Below are positions 51,850 to 59,446 of a DNA stretch of 59,446 nt, one piece after another. Position 1 is the stretch's first letter; every line of letters begins with the position of its first letter. This DNA comes from CAYPEK01 sp964409645. GTDB lineage: Bacteria > UBP15 > UBA6099. Under the pieces are notes generated by a model, which did not search any database, was not told the DNA's origin, and saw only the letters and a list, made by a program, of their open reading frames with translations. The DNA is taken from positions 1 to 59,446 of the forward strand of contig CAYPEK010000016.1 of the NCBI GenBank assembly GCA_964409645.1, given 5' to 3'. The translations under genes and the position numbers were made by a program.

Positions 51850-52335
51850 ATGAAAGAGGAAAAAAACGGCAACATGGTAAGCTTCGAAATAGACAGGAAA
51901 ATTTACCCGATGGAGCTGATTTTCGGGGCCGGATTCATTTTTATCGATCGGTGTTATGTTTATCTTGACCGGAACGGTTCGGACAAGATCAAAGTAACAC
52001 TAAAGGGAAAACCCGGAACAGGCGACGAGGAAGTCGAAAGGCTGGTCGGCGAATTCAACAACGAGCTGCTCAATCAGGCTTTGCGGAAAAAGATTAATCA
52101 AGCCAACAAAAGAGTGCGGGAGTATATCGTTTCAAGAGCGTTATTCTCGGCGGAACCGGTTGACGATGTGGAGCCCGGATATGAGGAGCAGCCGCTGGAC
52201 GATATGGCGTTCGAAGACGATTTTCTCGATGATCCGCTCCAGATAGCGGTTCCGTGGGATGAGAAATACGGCGCGGACAAAAAAGATGCTCCCGCGAAGG
52301 AGCCGGAAGCAAAGACCGACGAAGGAAAAGACTGA
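51850..52335 (+). CDS. hxsD: HxsD-like protein with an acidic tail
   Basis: HxsD is a small protein of unknown chemistry found only with the His-Xaa-Ser maturation enzymes. The amino 105 residues fit the family: KIYPMELIFGAGFIFIDRCYVYLD, a beta strand, and GEFNNELLNQALRKKIN with SRAL. The remaining 55 residues form an acidic tail rich in Glu, Asp, Lys and Pro, longer than I expect for the family. A second, shorter relative follows at 52359. The ATG has only a weak AGGG site. Upstream (51655-51849) is a very AT-rich gap that may contain the promoter of the HXS operon, though no clean pair is visible. Confidence 0.78.
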   Translation: MKEEKNGNMVSFEIDRKIYPMELIFGAGFIFIDRCYVYLDRNGSDKIKVTLKGKPGTGDEEVERLVGEFNNELLNQALRKKINQANKRVREYIVSRALFSAEPVDDVEPGYEEQPLDDMAFEDDFLDDPLQIAVPWDEKYGADKKDAPAKEPEAKTDEGKD

Positions 52336-52358
52336 ATTTAGAAAGAGCCGGGCGACAC

Positions 52359-52580
52359 ATGGAAATGCTGTTTAACAAGAAAATATACCCACAGAAGGCG
52401 CTGAAAGGAACGGCGGCCGCATTCGGGCAGCTCGCCGAGTTCAAGATCGACGCCGAAGGCGACTACTTTAAAGTATGCGTGACGAAGCTGCTCGACACCG
52501 AAGTCGAGGGCAGCCTGATGGATGAGTTCGCCAACTATGCGTTGTACACAACAGTTGCGGAGATGAAACAATGGCAATAG
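52359..52580 (+). CDS. Small second HxsD-like protein
   Basis: This 73-residue protein aligns by eye with the preceding gene product: KKIYP, then G-x-A-x-x-F, an acidic strand with D-x-x-G-D and KVCV, then DTEVEGSLMDEFANYAL. These match KIYP, GAGFIF, YLDRNG and KVTL, and VERLVGEFNNELLNQAL of the larger protein. Size and pattern also resemble the RiPP recognition (PqqD-like) peptides. It overlaps hxsB by ten bases, implying coupled translation. Its likely role is to present or guide the precursor to the maturase; that is inference. Confidence 0.72.
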   Translation: MEMLFNKKIYPQKALKGTAAAFGQLAEFKIDAEGDYFKVCVTKLLDTEVEGSLMDEFANYALYTTVAEMKQWQ

Positions 52581-54046
52581 ACTGCGCGACATGCGCCACA
52601 AATAAAATCGGATTTTTCCGTTATTCGCTGATCGGCGGACAGTATCTGGTCACGAACGACATAGGGGATTTCATATTCCTCGCGCCGCTGGAATTTGAAA
52701 AATTCGTGGCCGGAAAACTGGACAAAGACTCGGAGCTTTACGCCGAGCTGAAGCAGAAGCACTTTCTTAAATCCGGGAACGAAGACAACGAGCTGATGGC
52801 GGAAAGGTACCGTCTCAAAAACGATTTTTTGAATTTTGGCGCGCACCTGCACATTGTGATCCTGACGCTGCGCTGCAACCAGCACTGCATATACTGCCAC
52901 GCGAGCCGCGTGGACATGGACAAAAAAGAATACGACATGAACCTTAGTACGGCGAAAAAGGTCGTGGACATCATATTCGACACGACGTCGCCGATAGTCG
53001 TGATAGAGTTTCAGGGCGGCGAGCCGCTGGCGAATTTCGAGACGCTCCAGTTCATAACCGACTACGCGCTCGAAAAGAACAAGATCGCGAACAAGAAACT
53101 CGGCATCACGCTCGTGAGCAATCTGAGCCTGATGGACGACGAGAAGATGAAGTATCTGCTGGACCGGAACGTGATGATCTGCACGTCGCTGGACGGAGAC
53201 GAAGCGCTGCACAACAAGAACCGTGTGCTCGCGGGAGGCAACGCGTTTCAGGAAGCTGTGAAATGGATCCGGCGGATTAACGAGGAATACAAGAAGCGTG
53301 GTTTCGAGGAGGAAGTCTATCACGTTGACGCGCTGATCACGACCTCGCGATTCTCTCTTCCGCACTTCAAGGAAATAATCGACACGTACATCGAGCAGGG
53401 AATAAAAGCCGTGCATTTCCGGTTCCTGAATCCGTTCGGGATCGCGAAGAAATCGGCGGAGAAGATAGGTTATTCGGCGGACGAATATCTGGAATATTAC
53501 AAGCAGGCGCTCGACTACATAATCGAACTGAACCTGCAGGGCACGGACATGCTCGAAAGGTGCGCGGCGATATTCCTCTCGAAGATGCTGACCGAGGAGG
53601 ACCCGAATTTCCTCGATCTGAGGTCGCCTTGCGGCGCGGGGATCGGGCAGCTCGCATACAACTACGACGGAAAGATATTCACTTGCGACGAAGGGCGAAT
53701 GCTGTACGAGATGAACGACGATATGTTTCTGATCGGCGACGCGAAAACGGACTCGTACGCGGACATAATGAAGAACGAGACGGTGAGGTCGCTGACGGTG
53801 GCGTCGTGCCTCGACTGCATCCCCGGTTGCAGCGACTGCGTGTTCAAGCCGTACTGCGGAGTCTGCCCGATATACAACTACGTGGAGCAGGGAGATATTT
53901 TCGGGCAGATGCCGTCGAACATGAGGTGCAGGATAAACAAATCAATTTTGACGTATCTGTTCGAAAAGATGCAGAGTCAACCTGAGGTTAAAGAAATATT
54001 CAAGAGATGGACGATAAACAAACGTCCGTTCCTTTTCAGCGAATAG
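52571..54046 (+). CDS. hxsB: His-Xaa-Ser system radical SAM maturase HxsB
   Basis: HxsB is the main radical SAM enzyme of the HXS system and is thought to modify the His-Xaa-Ser repeat precursor. The 491-residue protein starts with a segment of PqqD-like recognition type (residues 10-65: FFRYSLIGGQYLVTNDIGDF). It carries C102-NQH-C106-IY-C109, FQGGEPLANFETLQF, the family hallmark HFRFLNPFGIAKKSAEKI, and a SPASM-type carboxy region with many Cys residues (SPCGAGIGQL, SCLDCIPGCSDCVFKPYCGVCP). The ATG is preceded by GGAGATG and overlaps the small HxsD-like gene. Three precursor genes follow directly. HxsC, the second known maturase, is not recognisable. Confidence 0.93.
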   Translation: MAIDCATCATNKIGFFRYSLIGGQYLVTNDIGDFIFLAPLEFEKFVAGKLDKDSELYAELKQKHFLKSGNEDNELMAERYRLKNDFLNFGAHLHIVILTLRCNQHCIYCHASRVDMDKKEYDMNLSTAKKVVDIIFDTTSPIVVIEFQGGEPLANFETLQFITDYALEKNKIANKKLGITLVSNLSLMDDEKMKYLLDRNVMICTSLDGDEALHNKNRVLAGGNAFQEAVKWIRRINEEYKKRGFEEEVYHVDALITTSRFSLPHFKEIIDTYIEQGIKAVHFRFLNPFGIAKKSAEKIGYSADEYLEYYKQALDYIIELNLQGTDMLERCAAIFLSKMLTEEDPNFLDLRSPCGAGIGQLAYNYDGKIFTCDEGRMLYEMNDDMFLIGDAKTDSYADIMKNETVRSLTVASCLDCIPGCSDCVFKPYCGVCPIYNYVEQGDIFGQMPSNMRCRINKSILTYLFEKMQSQPEVKEIFKRWTINKRPFLFSE

Positions 54047-54091
54047 TCGCTGCGGGCCGAGAGGCGGGAAGCGGCGAAAGGAGGATTGTCG

Positions 54092-54472
54092 ATGGAGACC
54101 TCGAACAAATTCCCCGGGATGAAGAAGCGGGTAAAGATGTTCCTGCAGAGTGAGGAGGGGAAGATAACGAAGGAGCAGGCGCTGACGGCGGCCACCACGC
54201 TGATGTTGATGGCGACGGCGTTCGCGTCCTCGACGGGCAAGGGCGCGGGGACGAAGGGCGCAGGCAAGAAGGCGCTGCACGGCCGTCAGGTGGAGGGCCG
54301 GAAAGCCGGGTTGCACGGGAGCCATTCGTCGCACGGGAGCCACTGCTCGCACGGGAGCCACGCGTCGCACGGCAGTCACGGGAGCCACGCGTCGCATGGG
54401 AGCCACGGCAGCCATGCGTCGCACGGCAGCCACGGCTCGCACGGTAGTCACGGCTCGCACGGCAGTTGGTAA
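54092..54472 (+). CDS. hxsA: His-Xaa-Ser repeat precursor peptide 1 (HxsA-like)
   Basis: The 126-residue precursor has three parts. A leader (residues 1-28) holds KFP, KKR and MFLQSEEGKITKE. A hydrophobic segment with linker (about 29-74) follows, then 17 perfect H-x-S triads (54314-54466), mostly HGS, HSS and HAS, before a final Trp. The fourth triad is HCS. G23-KITK-E28 fits a class III or prepilin signal (Gly -1, Glu +5). I choose ATG 54092, seven bases after AAAGGAGGA; a TTG at 54086 is too close. It lies 45 bases after hxsB. A Sec signal peptide with an AFA-type site is the main alternative for the leader. Confidence 0.9.
   Translation: METSNKFPGMKKRVKMFLQSEEGKITKEQALTAATTLMLMATAFASSTGKGAGTKGAGKKALHGRQVEGRKAGLHGSHSSHGSHCSHGSHASHGSHGSHASHGSHGSHASHGSHGSHGSHGSHGSW
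54314..54466 (+). repeat. H-x-S coding repeat, 17 triads
   Basis: A 9-base periodic array CAC-GGN/GCN/TCN-AGY/TCN, encoding HGS, HSS, HCS and HAS, lies inside the first precursor. The Ser codon varies (AGC, TCG, AGT) while the protein pattern is exact, which argues for selection on the peptide. Confidence 0.95.
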
Positions 54473-54561
54473 CCGAAAACTCCGGATCGGGCGGCGGCGG
54501 AAGAAAACGGTGAAGGCCGGCATGCCGCACAGGGCCGCAACGGTTCGTCGAAGGAGGAGTC

Positions 54562-54960
54562 ATGGGAACAAAGGATAAATTTCCCGTTTTGAAGAAAAGA
54601 GTGAGCATGTTTCTTCAGAGCGAGGAAGGAAAAATAACGCGCGAGCAGGCGCTGGTGGCGGCGACGACGCTGATGCTTGTGGCGTCCGCTTCGATGGCGT
54701 CCGGCAGCGACAAGACGTCCGGTAAAAGCGCCGGTAAACGTGCTCTGCACTCGATGAAAGTCGCCGGCAAAAAGGCCGGCCTGCACGGCAGCCACAGCAG
54801 CCACGGTTCTCATTGCTCGCACTCCTCACACGCGTCGCACGGGAGCCACGGCAGTCATGCCTCGCACGGGAGCCACGGCAGCCATGCATCGCATGGATCT
54901 CATGCCTCCCACGGCAGTCACGGGAGCCACGGCAGCCATTCGTCACACGGCAGTTGGTGA
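54562..54960 (+). CDS. hxsA: His-Xaa-Ser repeat precursor peptide 2 (HxsA-like)
   Basis: The 132-residue precursor is very similar to the first. The leader has KFPVLKKRVSMFLQSEEGKI, with G23 and E28 in the same positions, then a hydrophobic segment (TREQALVAATTLMLVASAS). The linker has KKAGLHG, and 19 H-x-S triads (54784-54954) and a terminal Trp follow. The fourth triad is again HCS. The strong AAGGAGGA site sits just before the ATG. It lies 89 bases after precursor 1. The triad composition differs at several sites, so these are paralogues and not a recent copy. Confidence 0.9.
   Translation: MGTKDKFPVLKKRVSMFLQSEEGKITREQALVAATTLMLVASASMASGSDKTSGKSAGKRALHSMKVAGKKAGLHGSHSSHGSHCSHSSHASHGSHGSHASHGSHGSHASHGSHASHGSHGSHGSHSSHGSW
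54784..54954 (+). repeat. H-x-S coding repeat, 19 triads
   Basis: A 9-base periodic array encoding 19 His-Xaa-Ser triads in the second precursor. Xaa is Gly, Ser, Cys or Ala, with one HCS at triad four. Confidence 0.95.
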
Positions 54961-54998
54961 ATCGAAAAACGCCGATCCGAAGAAATAGGGGTGAAAAG

Positions 54999-55391
54999 AT
55001 GGCATTCGATAAAAAATTTCCGGAAGCGAAGAAACGAATAGGGATGTTTCTTCAGAGCGAGGAAGGAAAAATAACGCGCGAGCAGGCGATCACCACGGCG
55101 ACTACGCTGCTGTTGACAGCATCGTTCTTTGCCGTAAAACAGAAAGCCGAAGGCGCAGAAAATAAGGCGAAGAAAAAACAGCACAGCCTGAAACAGAAAA
55201 TGGACAGCCGTAGGATAGGCCTGCACGGTAGCCACGCATCGCATGGCAGCCATTGTTCGCACGGTAGCCACGCATCGCATGGGAGTCATTCGTCACATGG
55301 TAGTCACGGAAGCCACTCGTCACACGGTAGTCACGGAAGCCATGCATCACATGCATCTCACGCTTCACACGGTTCACACGGGAGTTGGTAA
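54999..55391 (+). CDS. hxsA: His-Xaa-Ser repeat precursor peptide 3 (HxsA-like)
   Basis: The 130-residue precursor shares the leader block KKFP...KKR...MFLQSEEGKITRE, with G23 and E28 again conserved. It has a hydrophobic segment and a Lys/Gln/Glu-rich linker (KAEGAENKAKKKQHSLKQKM) unlike the Gly/Ala linkers of the others. There are 18 H-x-S triads (55224-55385) and a terminal Trp; the fourth triad is HCS. A longer frame upstream runs through precursor 2 in another frame and is not real; the start is ATG 54999, preceded by ATAGGGGTG. It lies 38 bases after precursor 2. Confidence 0.9.
   Translation: MAFDKKFPEAKKRIGMFLQSEEGKITREQAITTATTLLLTASFFAVKQKAEGAENKAKKKQHSLKQKMDSRRIGLHGSHASHGSHCSHGSHASHGSHSSHGSHGSHSSHGSHGSHASHASHASHGSHGSW
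55224..55385 (+). repeat. H-x-S coding repeat, 18 triads
   Basis: A 9-base periodic array encoding 18 His-Xaa-Ser triads in the third precursor, with one HCS at triad four. Confidence 0.95.
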
Positions 55392-55399
55392 GAAAGGGA

Positions 55400-55458
55400 C
55401 GTGCCGCGGAAGGCACGAAAATTGACGGGGAAAATTGATAAACCGGCAAGAAAGCCGG
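55400..55458 (+). promoter_or_regulatory. Two GC hairpins between precursor 3 and the giant gene
   Basis: CGTGCC/GGCACG (55400-55405, 55412-55417) and CCGGC/GCCGG (55443-55447, 55454-55458) are perfect short stems in the 106-base gap. Neither has a T-run, so transcription may continue into the next gene. They could act as mRNA processing or stability elements. Confidence 0.45.
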
Positions 55459-55497
55459 GAAATAAAATAAATAAACTTTAACCTAACGGGGTACGGT

Positions 55498-58400
55498 ATG
55501 AAAAATAAATACGGGATTAAAAGAATACCAGTATCCATAATAATTCTGGCCGCGGCGATGATGGTTTCGCTGCCGGCACACGCGGCATCTAACCGGATTT
55601 GCAGGTGCATAAGCCCCTCGAAGGGAACTGTCAACCATACTTTCGGCGCGTCGGCGGTGAATTGCCCTGTACAGGAAGAAGAAACGGTTACGATATATGC
55701 CGAGTGGAAGCCGGACGGGATGGCCTCGGCCAGTTGTAACGGATATGCGGGCCTGAGGTCGATGCAGTTGGTGTTGACCGAAACGACGACCGGCACTACT
55801 GCAAGTTACCCGACATCCGGAATTCTCTGTTCCGCGGAGTCGGTACCGAGGAACTGGGCGGGATCCGGCAATCCGTCAACGTCGTGGGTATCGTCGCAAG
55901 CCGCGACACCGAAACCGGATCTGTCCGCGGCGGTAGTCACGCTCATGATTTACGTGAGAACTACCGGGACAACACCGCCATACGCGGTCGGTACGAAAAG
56001 CGACGCGGCGATCTGCGGTTTCGGCGGAACGTCACCAATGGAAGGAATCGGAGACTATTCCTTCAATTTTGTAGTCAATTCGAGGCCTGACAAACTGACA
56101 TTCATGTGCGCTTCCCCGTCGCGGGGTGGCGGACTTGTCGGAGGCACTTTCTGGCACGATTTCGCGGCGGTATCAAAGACCTGCACGGCGGCCGGGGCGG
56201 ACACGGTAACGATAGGCGGCCAGTACGCGCCGACCGCGTCAAAAGACGCGAATTCCTGCGCGGACGCCGGAAGCGGTTATCGGCGAGGTCTGTCGTATAA
56301 ATTATGGTCAACTTTGACAACCTCGGCATACGCGGGGTGTTACAGCGGAGGATCGTCGCAAGGAGCAACGGAGTTTGTCTGCGGGCGATGCAAAACGGCC
56401 GATACAGGTTGCGAACCGGTGACCGGTCAGTGTAACTGGTACGGATGCGACAACCCGACGACATGTAACACGTCCGGCGGCGGAATCGCCGGCTGCGGCA
56501 ACGGTACGACACAGGCGCGGGATATTTCGTGCAATAAGCAATTCAACAAGGCCGCACCTTCGACGGAAGGCGTTTACAGTGCGTGGGCGAATATGGAATA
56601 TGGGCACAAGCTGCTCGAAGATATTGCGCCTGCTTCAACTTCCAGTGTTTACTATTTCAATTTATATGTATGGACGGGATTCCCGGACTATATTTCCGCA
56701 TCGTGGACGTCTTGTCCGTATCTCACAGATTCAAATCAGTATTGTTGGGGAAAATACGGGAATACGCCGACGTTTCAAATCAGATGTCAGGACGTAAACG
56801 ACGGATATGGGTCCGGGACTTCATCCCCGAACATTCAACGTATTCGATTCTATGACTCAACAACAGGTTATGATAGAAGAGCCTATAGAAATGTCGATAC
56901 GTCAACTCATTACACCGACTCATCATATAATGATAATACTCATATCAATATAACCGGATCCAGTCAGTCGGGAAGCAGCAACGATTATTACACGACTTTC
57001 AACGAGACGATCACATCAACGGCTGACTATGATTATGACGTATATTCACAATGCGAAGATGATTACGGTTTTCAGGATGGTTATAAAAACACCGCCAATA
57101 CAGGATACGCTTATAAGCTGAGGGTGGACAACACTCCTCCCGACGGAACATCATATCCTGTTTATTCGGTGTCCGGTTGCGATTATTCGAGCGGGAATAT
57201 CTGCTGGATCAAGGCGGGAACATATTTATATGTTTCGCAGCAATGGTACGACTCGAAATCGACGCCGAAAACCCATTACTTTGTGATGGACGCCTCGGGC
57301 GGCACGTATCCGTTCACTGTTAATTATTACACATCAGGTTCGGTTAATGTCGCGTATAACGCCACAACATCGTTCGCCGCACATACACCGGGTTCGAGTG
57401 ACGATTCCACCATCGTGATAGACGAAGCTCGCTGCACGGAAGCTTCTGGCTGCACCGGGAATACGGTAACGATGAGATGGAAACTGCACGCTGTCGGCGG
57501 CAACAAGACTTACACGGTCGGCGGTTATATGTATGACGAGGTCCAGAACGGGCAGGGTTATTGTTTCACTTTCCCGTGTACATCCGGCGTGACGAAATAT
57601 GTCTATACCGACACGGAAATCCCGACAATTACGCTTACATCCCACACTTCGGGAGGGACATATAATATATCGAACGTTATTACCGTAACGGGAACGGCAT
57701 CGGACGGCAGTCAAAGCAGTAGATCGGAAGTTGCGAGCGTTCAGTACGCCGAATGCAATTCCGCCGGCACAACGTGCGGCAGTTGGACGTCGATAGGCGC
57801 TGCGAACCCGACGAGCTGGACGTTCATTGTGTCCAATTCGATTCTCACCAACAACTCGGGTGTAAGAAGGATTAAGCTCCGGTCGGTGGATAACGCCGGA
57901 AACGCGAGCGCCGAGGTATATTTGCTGTTCCGCTTCGTGCCTTACGACAGAGAAATTGTGTCGTGCGTGGACGGGTCCGGATCGACTTCGGCAGTGGTCG
58001 CGGACGGTTCGGATACAATTAGCTGTACTCTCAGGGTTTTCATCTACGATGTAACAGCAACATATTACACTCGATTGCTGCTAAATTATCTCGATAACGG
58101 AACGAGCAGCGGTGACGAGAGAGGGTATTTCTATGACTCGAACGGGACGTGGGGTAAGAATACCGGATACGGCGATTCTTATGTAAATCTGCAGTCGGGT
58201 GCATGTTCGCGAACCCCGGACTCAACAAACGGATACGTGGACTATAAGTTTGTCTGGAATTTGTATAGCACCTATGGGGATATGCAGAATAACGACCCCA
58301 ATACGCACCTCAGGGTCTGGGCGGATTCGAACTCGGCGGACGGCAGCGGCAACTACAACGGGTTCCACATCACCGGCATTAACTGGTACGAAATGGGAGA

Positions 58401-59446
58401 CTCGTTCGACGTACTGCCGGCGGCGCCGTCGGCCCTGACCGGAACGGCGGACAGCACGTCACAGATCACGTGGAGCTGGACGGATAACAGCGGAACAGTG
58501 GAGACCGGATTCAAACTGCACGACAGTAGTGACGGTGCAATATATACCGGAGCCTCTGCATCGTACGCAAACACAGGCCTTTCGCCCAACACGCAGTACA
58601 CACGGCACGTGCATGCATACGACTCCGCAACGGCCAGCCGCGCGGGCACTTCGGGATCATATACGTTCGACAACCCCGGAGTGGCCGGTCTCGGACCGCG
58701 ATCTTCATCAACATCCAAATATTCAAAGGCGAACAATCCGAGCGTCACATGCAGCCGCACTCCGGCCTGCACGTCTTGGAGTAGTGTCGCCACATTCACA
58801 TTCACGGCCGGCGGTTCGCCCGCTTTCGGAACAGGGAATCTTCAATATTACAGATATGTCTGGAGCCAGAGCTCAACATACACATCTTGGACGGACACGG
58901 AAACTCAATGGTCGAGCGGCACGCTGGCAAAAACAGCGACTGCGGACGGAGCTTGGTATCTGCATGTGCGCTCCTACAATGGTGACAATGAAGTGGGCGG
59001 CACGACGGATTACGGCCCGTATTACTATCAGGGCAGCGCGCCTACCGCAGGCACTGTGACACCCGCCAGCACGAGCTACGGCTCATACGTTGACGCAACG
59101 TTCAACGTTACGACGACGTTCGCGGATTCCTATTCGGGAGTTGCGTCTTGTCAATACTGCAAGAGCACGGACGGGACATGCGACACGGAGTGGGCGGCCG
59201 GAACGTGGAGTTCTGGAACGTGTTCCATAACCGGTCTCACATGTACTGACGGGCAGTCGCTCACATTGAATATGCGTGCAACAAATAACGCCGGTAACAC
59301 GGGAACGGCGACTGCCGTATCGAGGACATGCGATACGGTGGCGCCGACGACCACGGATAACGCGACGACGACATGGCGCAACACGGACCTGACTGTAACC
59401 CTGTCGCCGACAGACGCGAGGTCGGGAGTGGGGGCTACGTATTACT
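55498..59446 (+). CDS. Giant secreted Cys-rich protein, truncated by the window edge
   Basis: An unbroken frame of at least 1316 codons runs from ATG 55498 to the right edge without a stop. A signal peptide (basic start, hydrophobic helix, cleavage near AHA at about residue 29) opens it. The mature chain is rich in Ser, Thr, Gly, Tyr, Asn and Cys and poor in charge. It contains Ig-like or fibronectin-like units, for example around residues 980-1060 (PAAPSALTG, SWTDNSG, LSPNTQYTRHVHAYD), plus repeated CQYCKS-, CGSWTS- and VDNAGNAS-type segments. It lies 106 bases after precursor 3, and perhaps in the same transcript. Its role is unknown; a surface or extracellular structural function is likely. 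Confidence 0.85.
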   Translation, partial: MKNKYGIKRIPVSIIILAAAMMVSLPAHAASNRICRCISPSKGTVNHTFGASAVNCPVQEEETVTIYAEWKPDGMASASCNGYAGLRSMQLVLTETTTGTTASYPTSGILCSAESVPRNWAGSGNPSTSWVSSQAATPKPDLSAAVVTLMIYVRTTGTTPPYAVGTKSDAAICGFGGTSPMEGIGDYSFNFVVNSRPDKLTFMCASPSRGGGLVGGTFWHDFAAVSKTCTAAGADTVTIGGQYAPTASKDANSCADAGSGYRRGLSYKLWSTLTTSAYAGCYSGGSSQGATEFVCGRCKTADTGCEPVTGQCNWYGCDNPTTCNTSGGGIAGCGNGTTQARDISCNKQFNKAAPSTEGVYSAWANMEYGHKLLEDIAPASTSSVYYFNLYVWTGFPDYISASWTSCPYLTDSNQYCWGKYGNTPTFQIRCQDVNDGYGSGTSSPNIQRIRFYDSTTGYDRRAYRNVDTSTHYTDSSYNDNTHINITGSSQSGSSNDYYTTFNETITSTADYDYDVYSQCEDDYGFQDGYKNTANTGYAYKLRVDNTPPDGTSYPVYSVSGCDYSSGNICWIKAGTYLYVSQQWYDSKSTPKTHYFVMDASGGTYPFTVNYYTSGSVNVAYNATTSFAAHTPGSSDDSTIVIDEARCTEASGCTGNTVTMRWKLHAVGGNKTYTVGGYMYDEVQNGQGYCFTFPCTSGVTKYVYTDTEIPTITLTSHTSGGTYNISNVITVTGTASDGSQSSRSEVASVQYAECNSAGTTCGSWTSIGAANPTSWTFIVSNSILTNNSGVRRIKLRSVDNAGNASAEVYLLFRFVPYDREIVSCVDGSGSTSAVVADGSDTISCTLRVFIYDVTATYYTRLLLNYLDNGTSSGDERGYFYDSNGTWGKNTGYGDSYVNLQSGACSRTPDSTNGYVDYKFVWNLYSTYGDMQNNDPNTHLRVWADSNSADGSGNYNGFHITGINWYEMGDSFDVLPAAPSALTGTADSTSQITWSWTDNSGTVETGFKLHDSSDGAIYTGASASYANTGLSPNTQYTRHVHAYDSATASRAGTSGSYTFDNPGVAGLGPRSSSTSKYSKANNPSVTCSRTPACTSWSSVATFTFTAGGSPAFGTGNLQYYRYVWSQSSTYTSWTDTETQWSSGTLAKTATADGAWYLHVRSYNGDNEVGGTTDYGPYYYQGSAPTAGTVTPASTSYGSYVDATFNVTTTFADSYSGVASCQYCKSTDGTCDTEWAAGTWSSGTCSITGLTCTDGQSLTLNMRATNNAGNTGTATAVSRTCDTVAPTTTDNATTTWRNTDLTVTLSPTDARSGVGATYY

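Noticed and set aside
54813..54998. Long start for precursor 3
   Set aside because: This portion overlaps the repeat of precursor 2 in a different frame. ATG 54999 has a ribosome site and the shared leader.
54314..55385. Possible CRISPR array
   Set aside because: The repeats are short coding triplets (H-x-S) inside three frames with leaders and ribosome sites. There are no spacers of uniform length.
1..59446. tRNA and rRNA genes, insertion sequences and integrases
   Set aside because: No cloverleaf, rRNA segment, transposase or integrase motif was recognised in any gap. The genes look native to one genome.

Overview
The window suggests a flagellated Gram-negative bacterium, probably anaerobic or microaerophilic. 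The signs are an outer-membrane beta-barrel protein, a lipoprotein, a KdsD-like sugar isomerase, a HypA nickel chaperone and seven radical SAM enzymes. Coding DNA is fairly GC-rich, while several intergenic gaps (before flhA, before the hxsD-like gene, before the 46.2 kb radical SAM gene) are strikingly AT-rich. I cannot name the phylum from this sequence alone.

Layout. (1) 0.1-12.1 kb: a flagellar export and regulation block on the + strand (fliR, flhB, flhA, flhF, flhG, two unknown genes, fliA, fapA-like, a small charged protein, a PRC-barrel protein), closed by a strong terminator. (2) 12.1-21.4 kb: a minus-strand lipoprotein, recO, a 1873-residue secreted multidomain protein with fibronectin-like repeats, and a zinc-ribbon membrane protein. 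(3) 21.6-26.3 kb: hypA, a divergent pair of radical SAM genes, a metzincin-type secreted protease and a B12-binding radical SAM gene. (4) 26.3-41.1 kb: housekeeping genes, namely enolase, glycogen debranching enzyme, rpsF-ssb-rpsR-rplI, dnaB, purD, a class V aminotransferase with serA, rpsA, coaE, a membrane protein and a KdsD-like isomerase. (5) 41.4-46.0 kb, minus strand: a very large predicted outer-membrane barrel protein translationally coupled to an NTP_transf_5 family protein. (6) 46.2-59.4 kb, + strand: three related radical SAM genes, an unknown gene, a prepilin-peptidase-like membrane aspartyl protease, two HxsD-like proteins, the radical SAM maturase HxsB, three tandem His-Xaa-Ser repeat precursors (HxsA-like), and a giant secreted protein that runs off the right edge.

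The most interesting region is the His-Xaa-Ser (HXS) locus. Its three precursors share an almost identical leader, a hydrophobic segment and 17, 19 or 18 perfect H-x-S triads. The fourth triad is always HCS and the chain always ends in Trp. Each leader also carries G23-K-I-T-(K/R)-E28 just before the hydrophobic segment. This resembles a type IV prepilin or class III signal-peptide site (Gly at -1, Glu at +5), and an A24-family prepilin-peptidase homologue is encoded 2.4 kb upstream on the same strand. A plausible model is that HxsB, helped by the HxsD-like proteins and perhaps other radical SAM enzymes, modifies the HXS repeat. The A24-like protease would then trim the leader during membrane insertion or export. 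The HXS gene families are known; the link to a prepilin-type signal and peptidase, the triple precursor set and the neighbouring GRMF-type radical SAM paralogues are the parts that look new to me.
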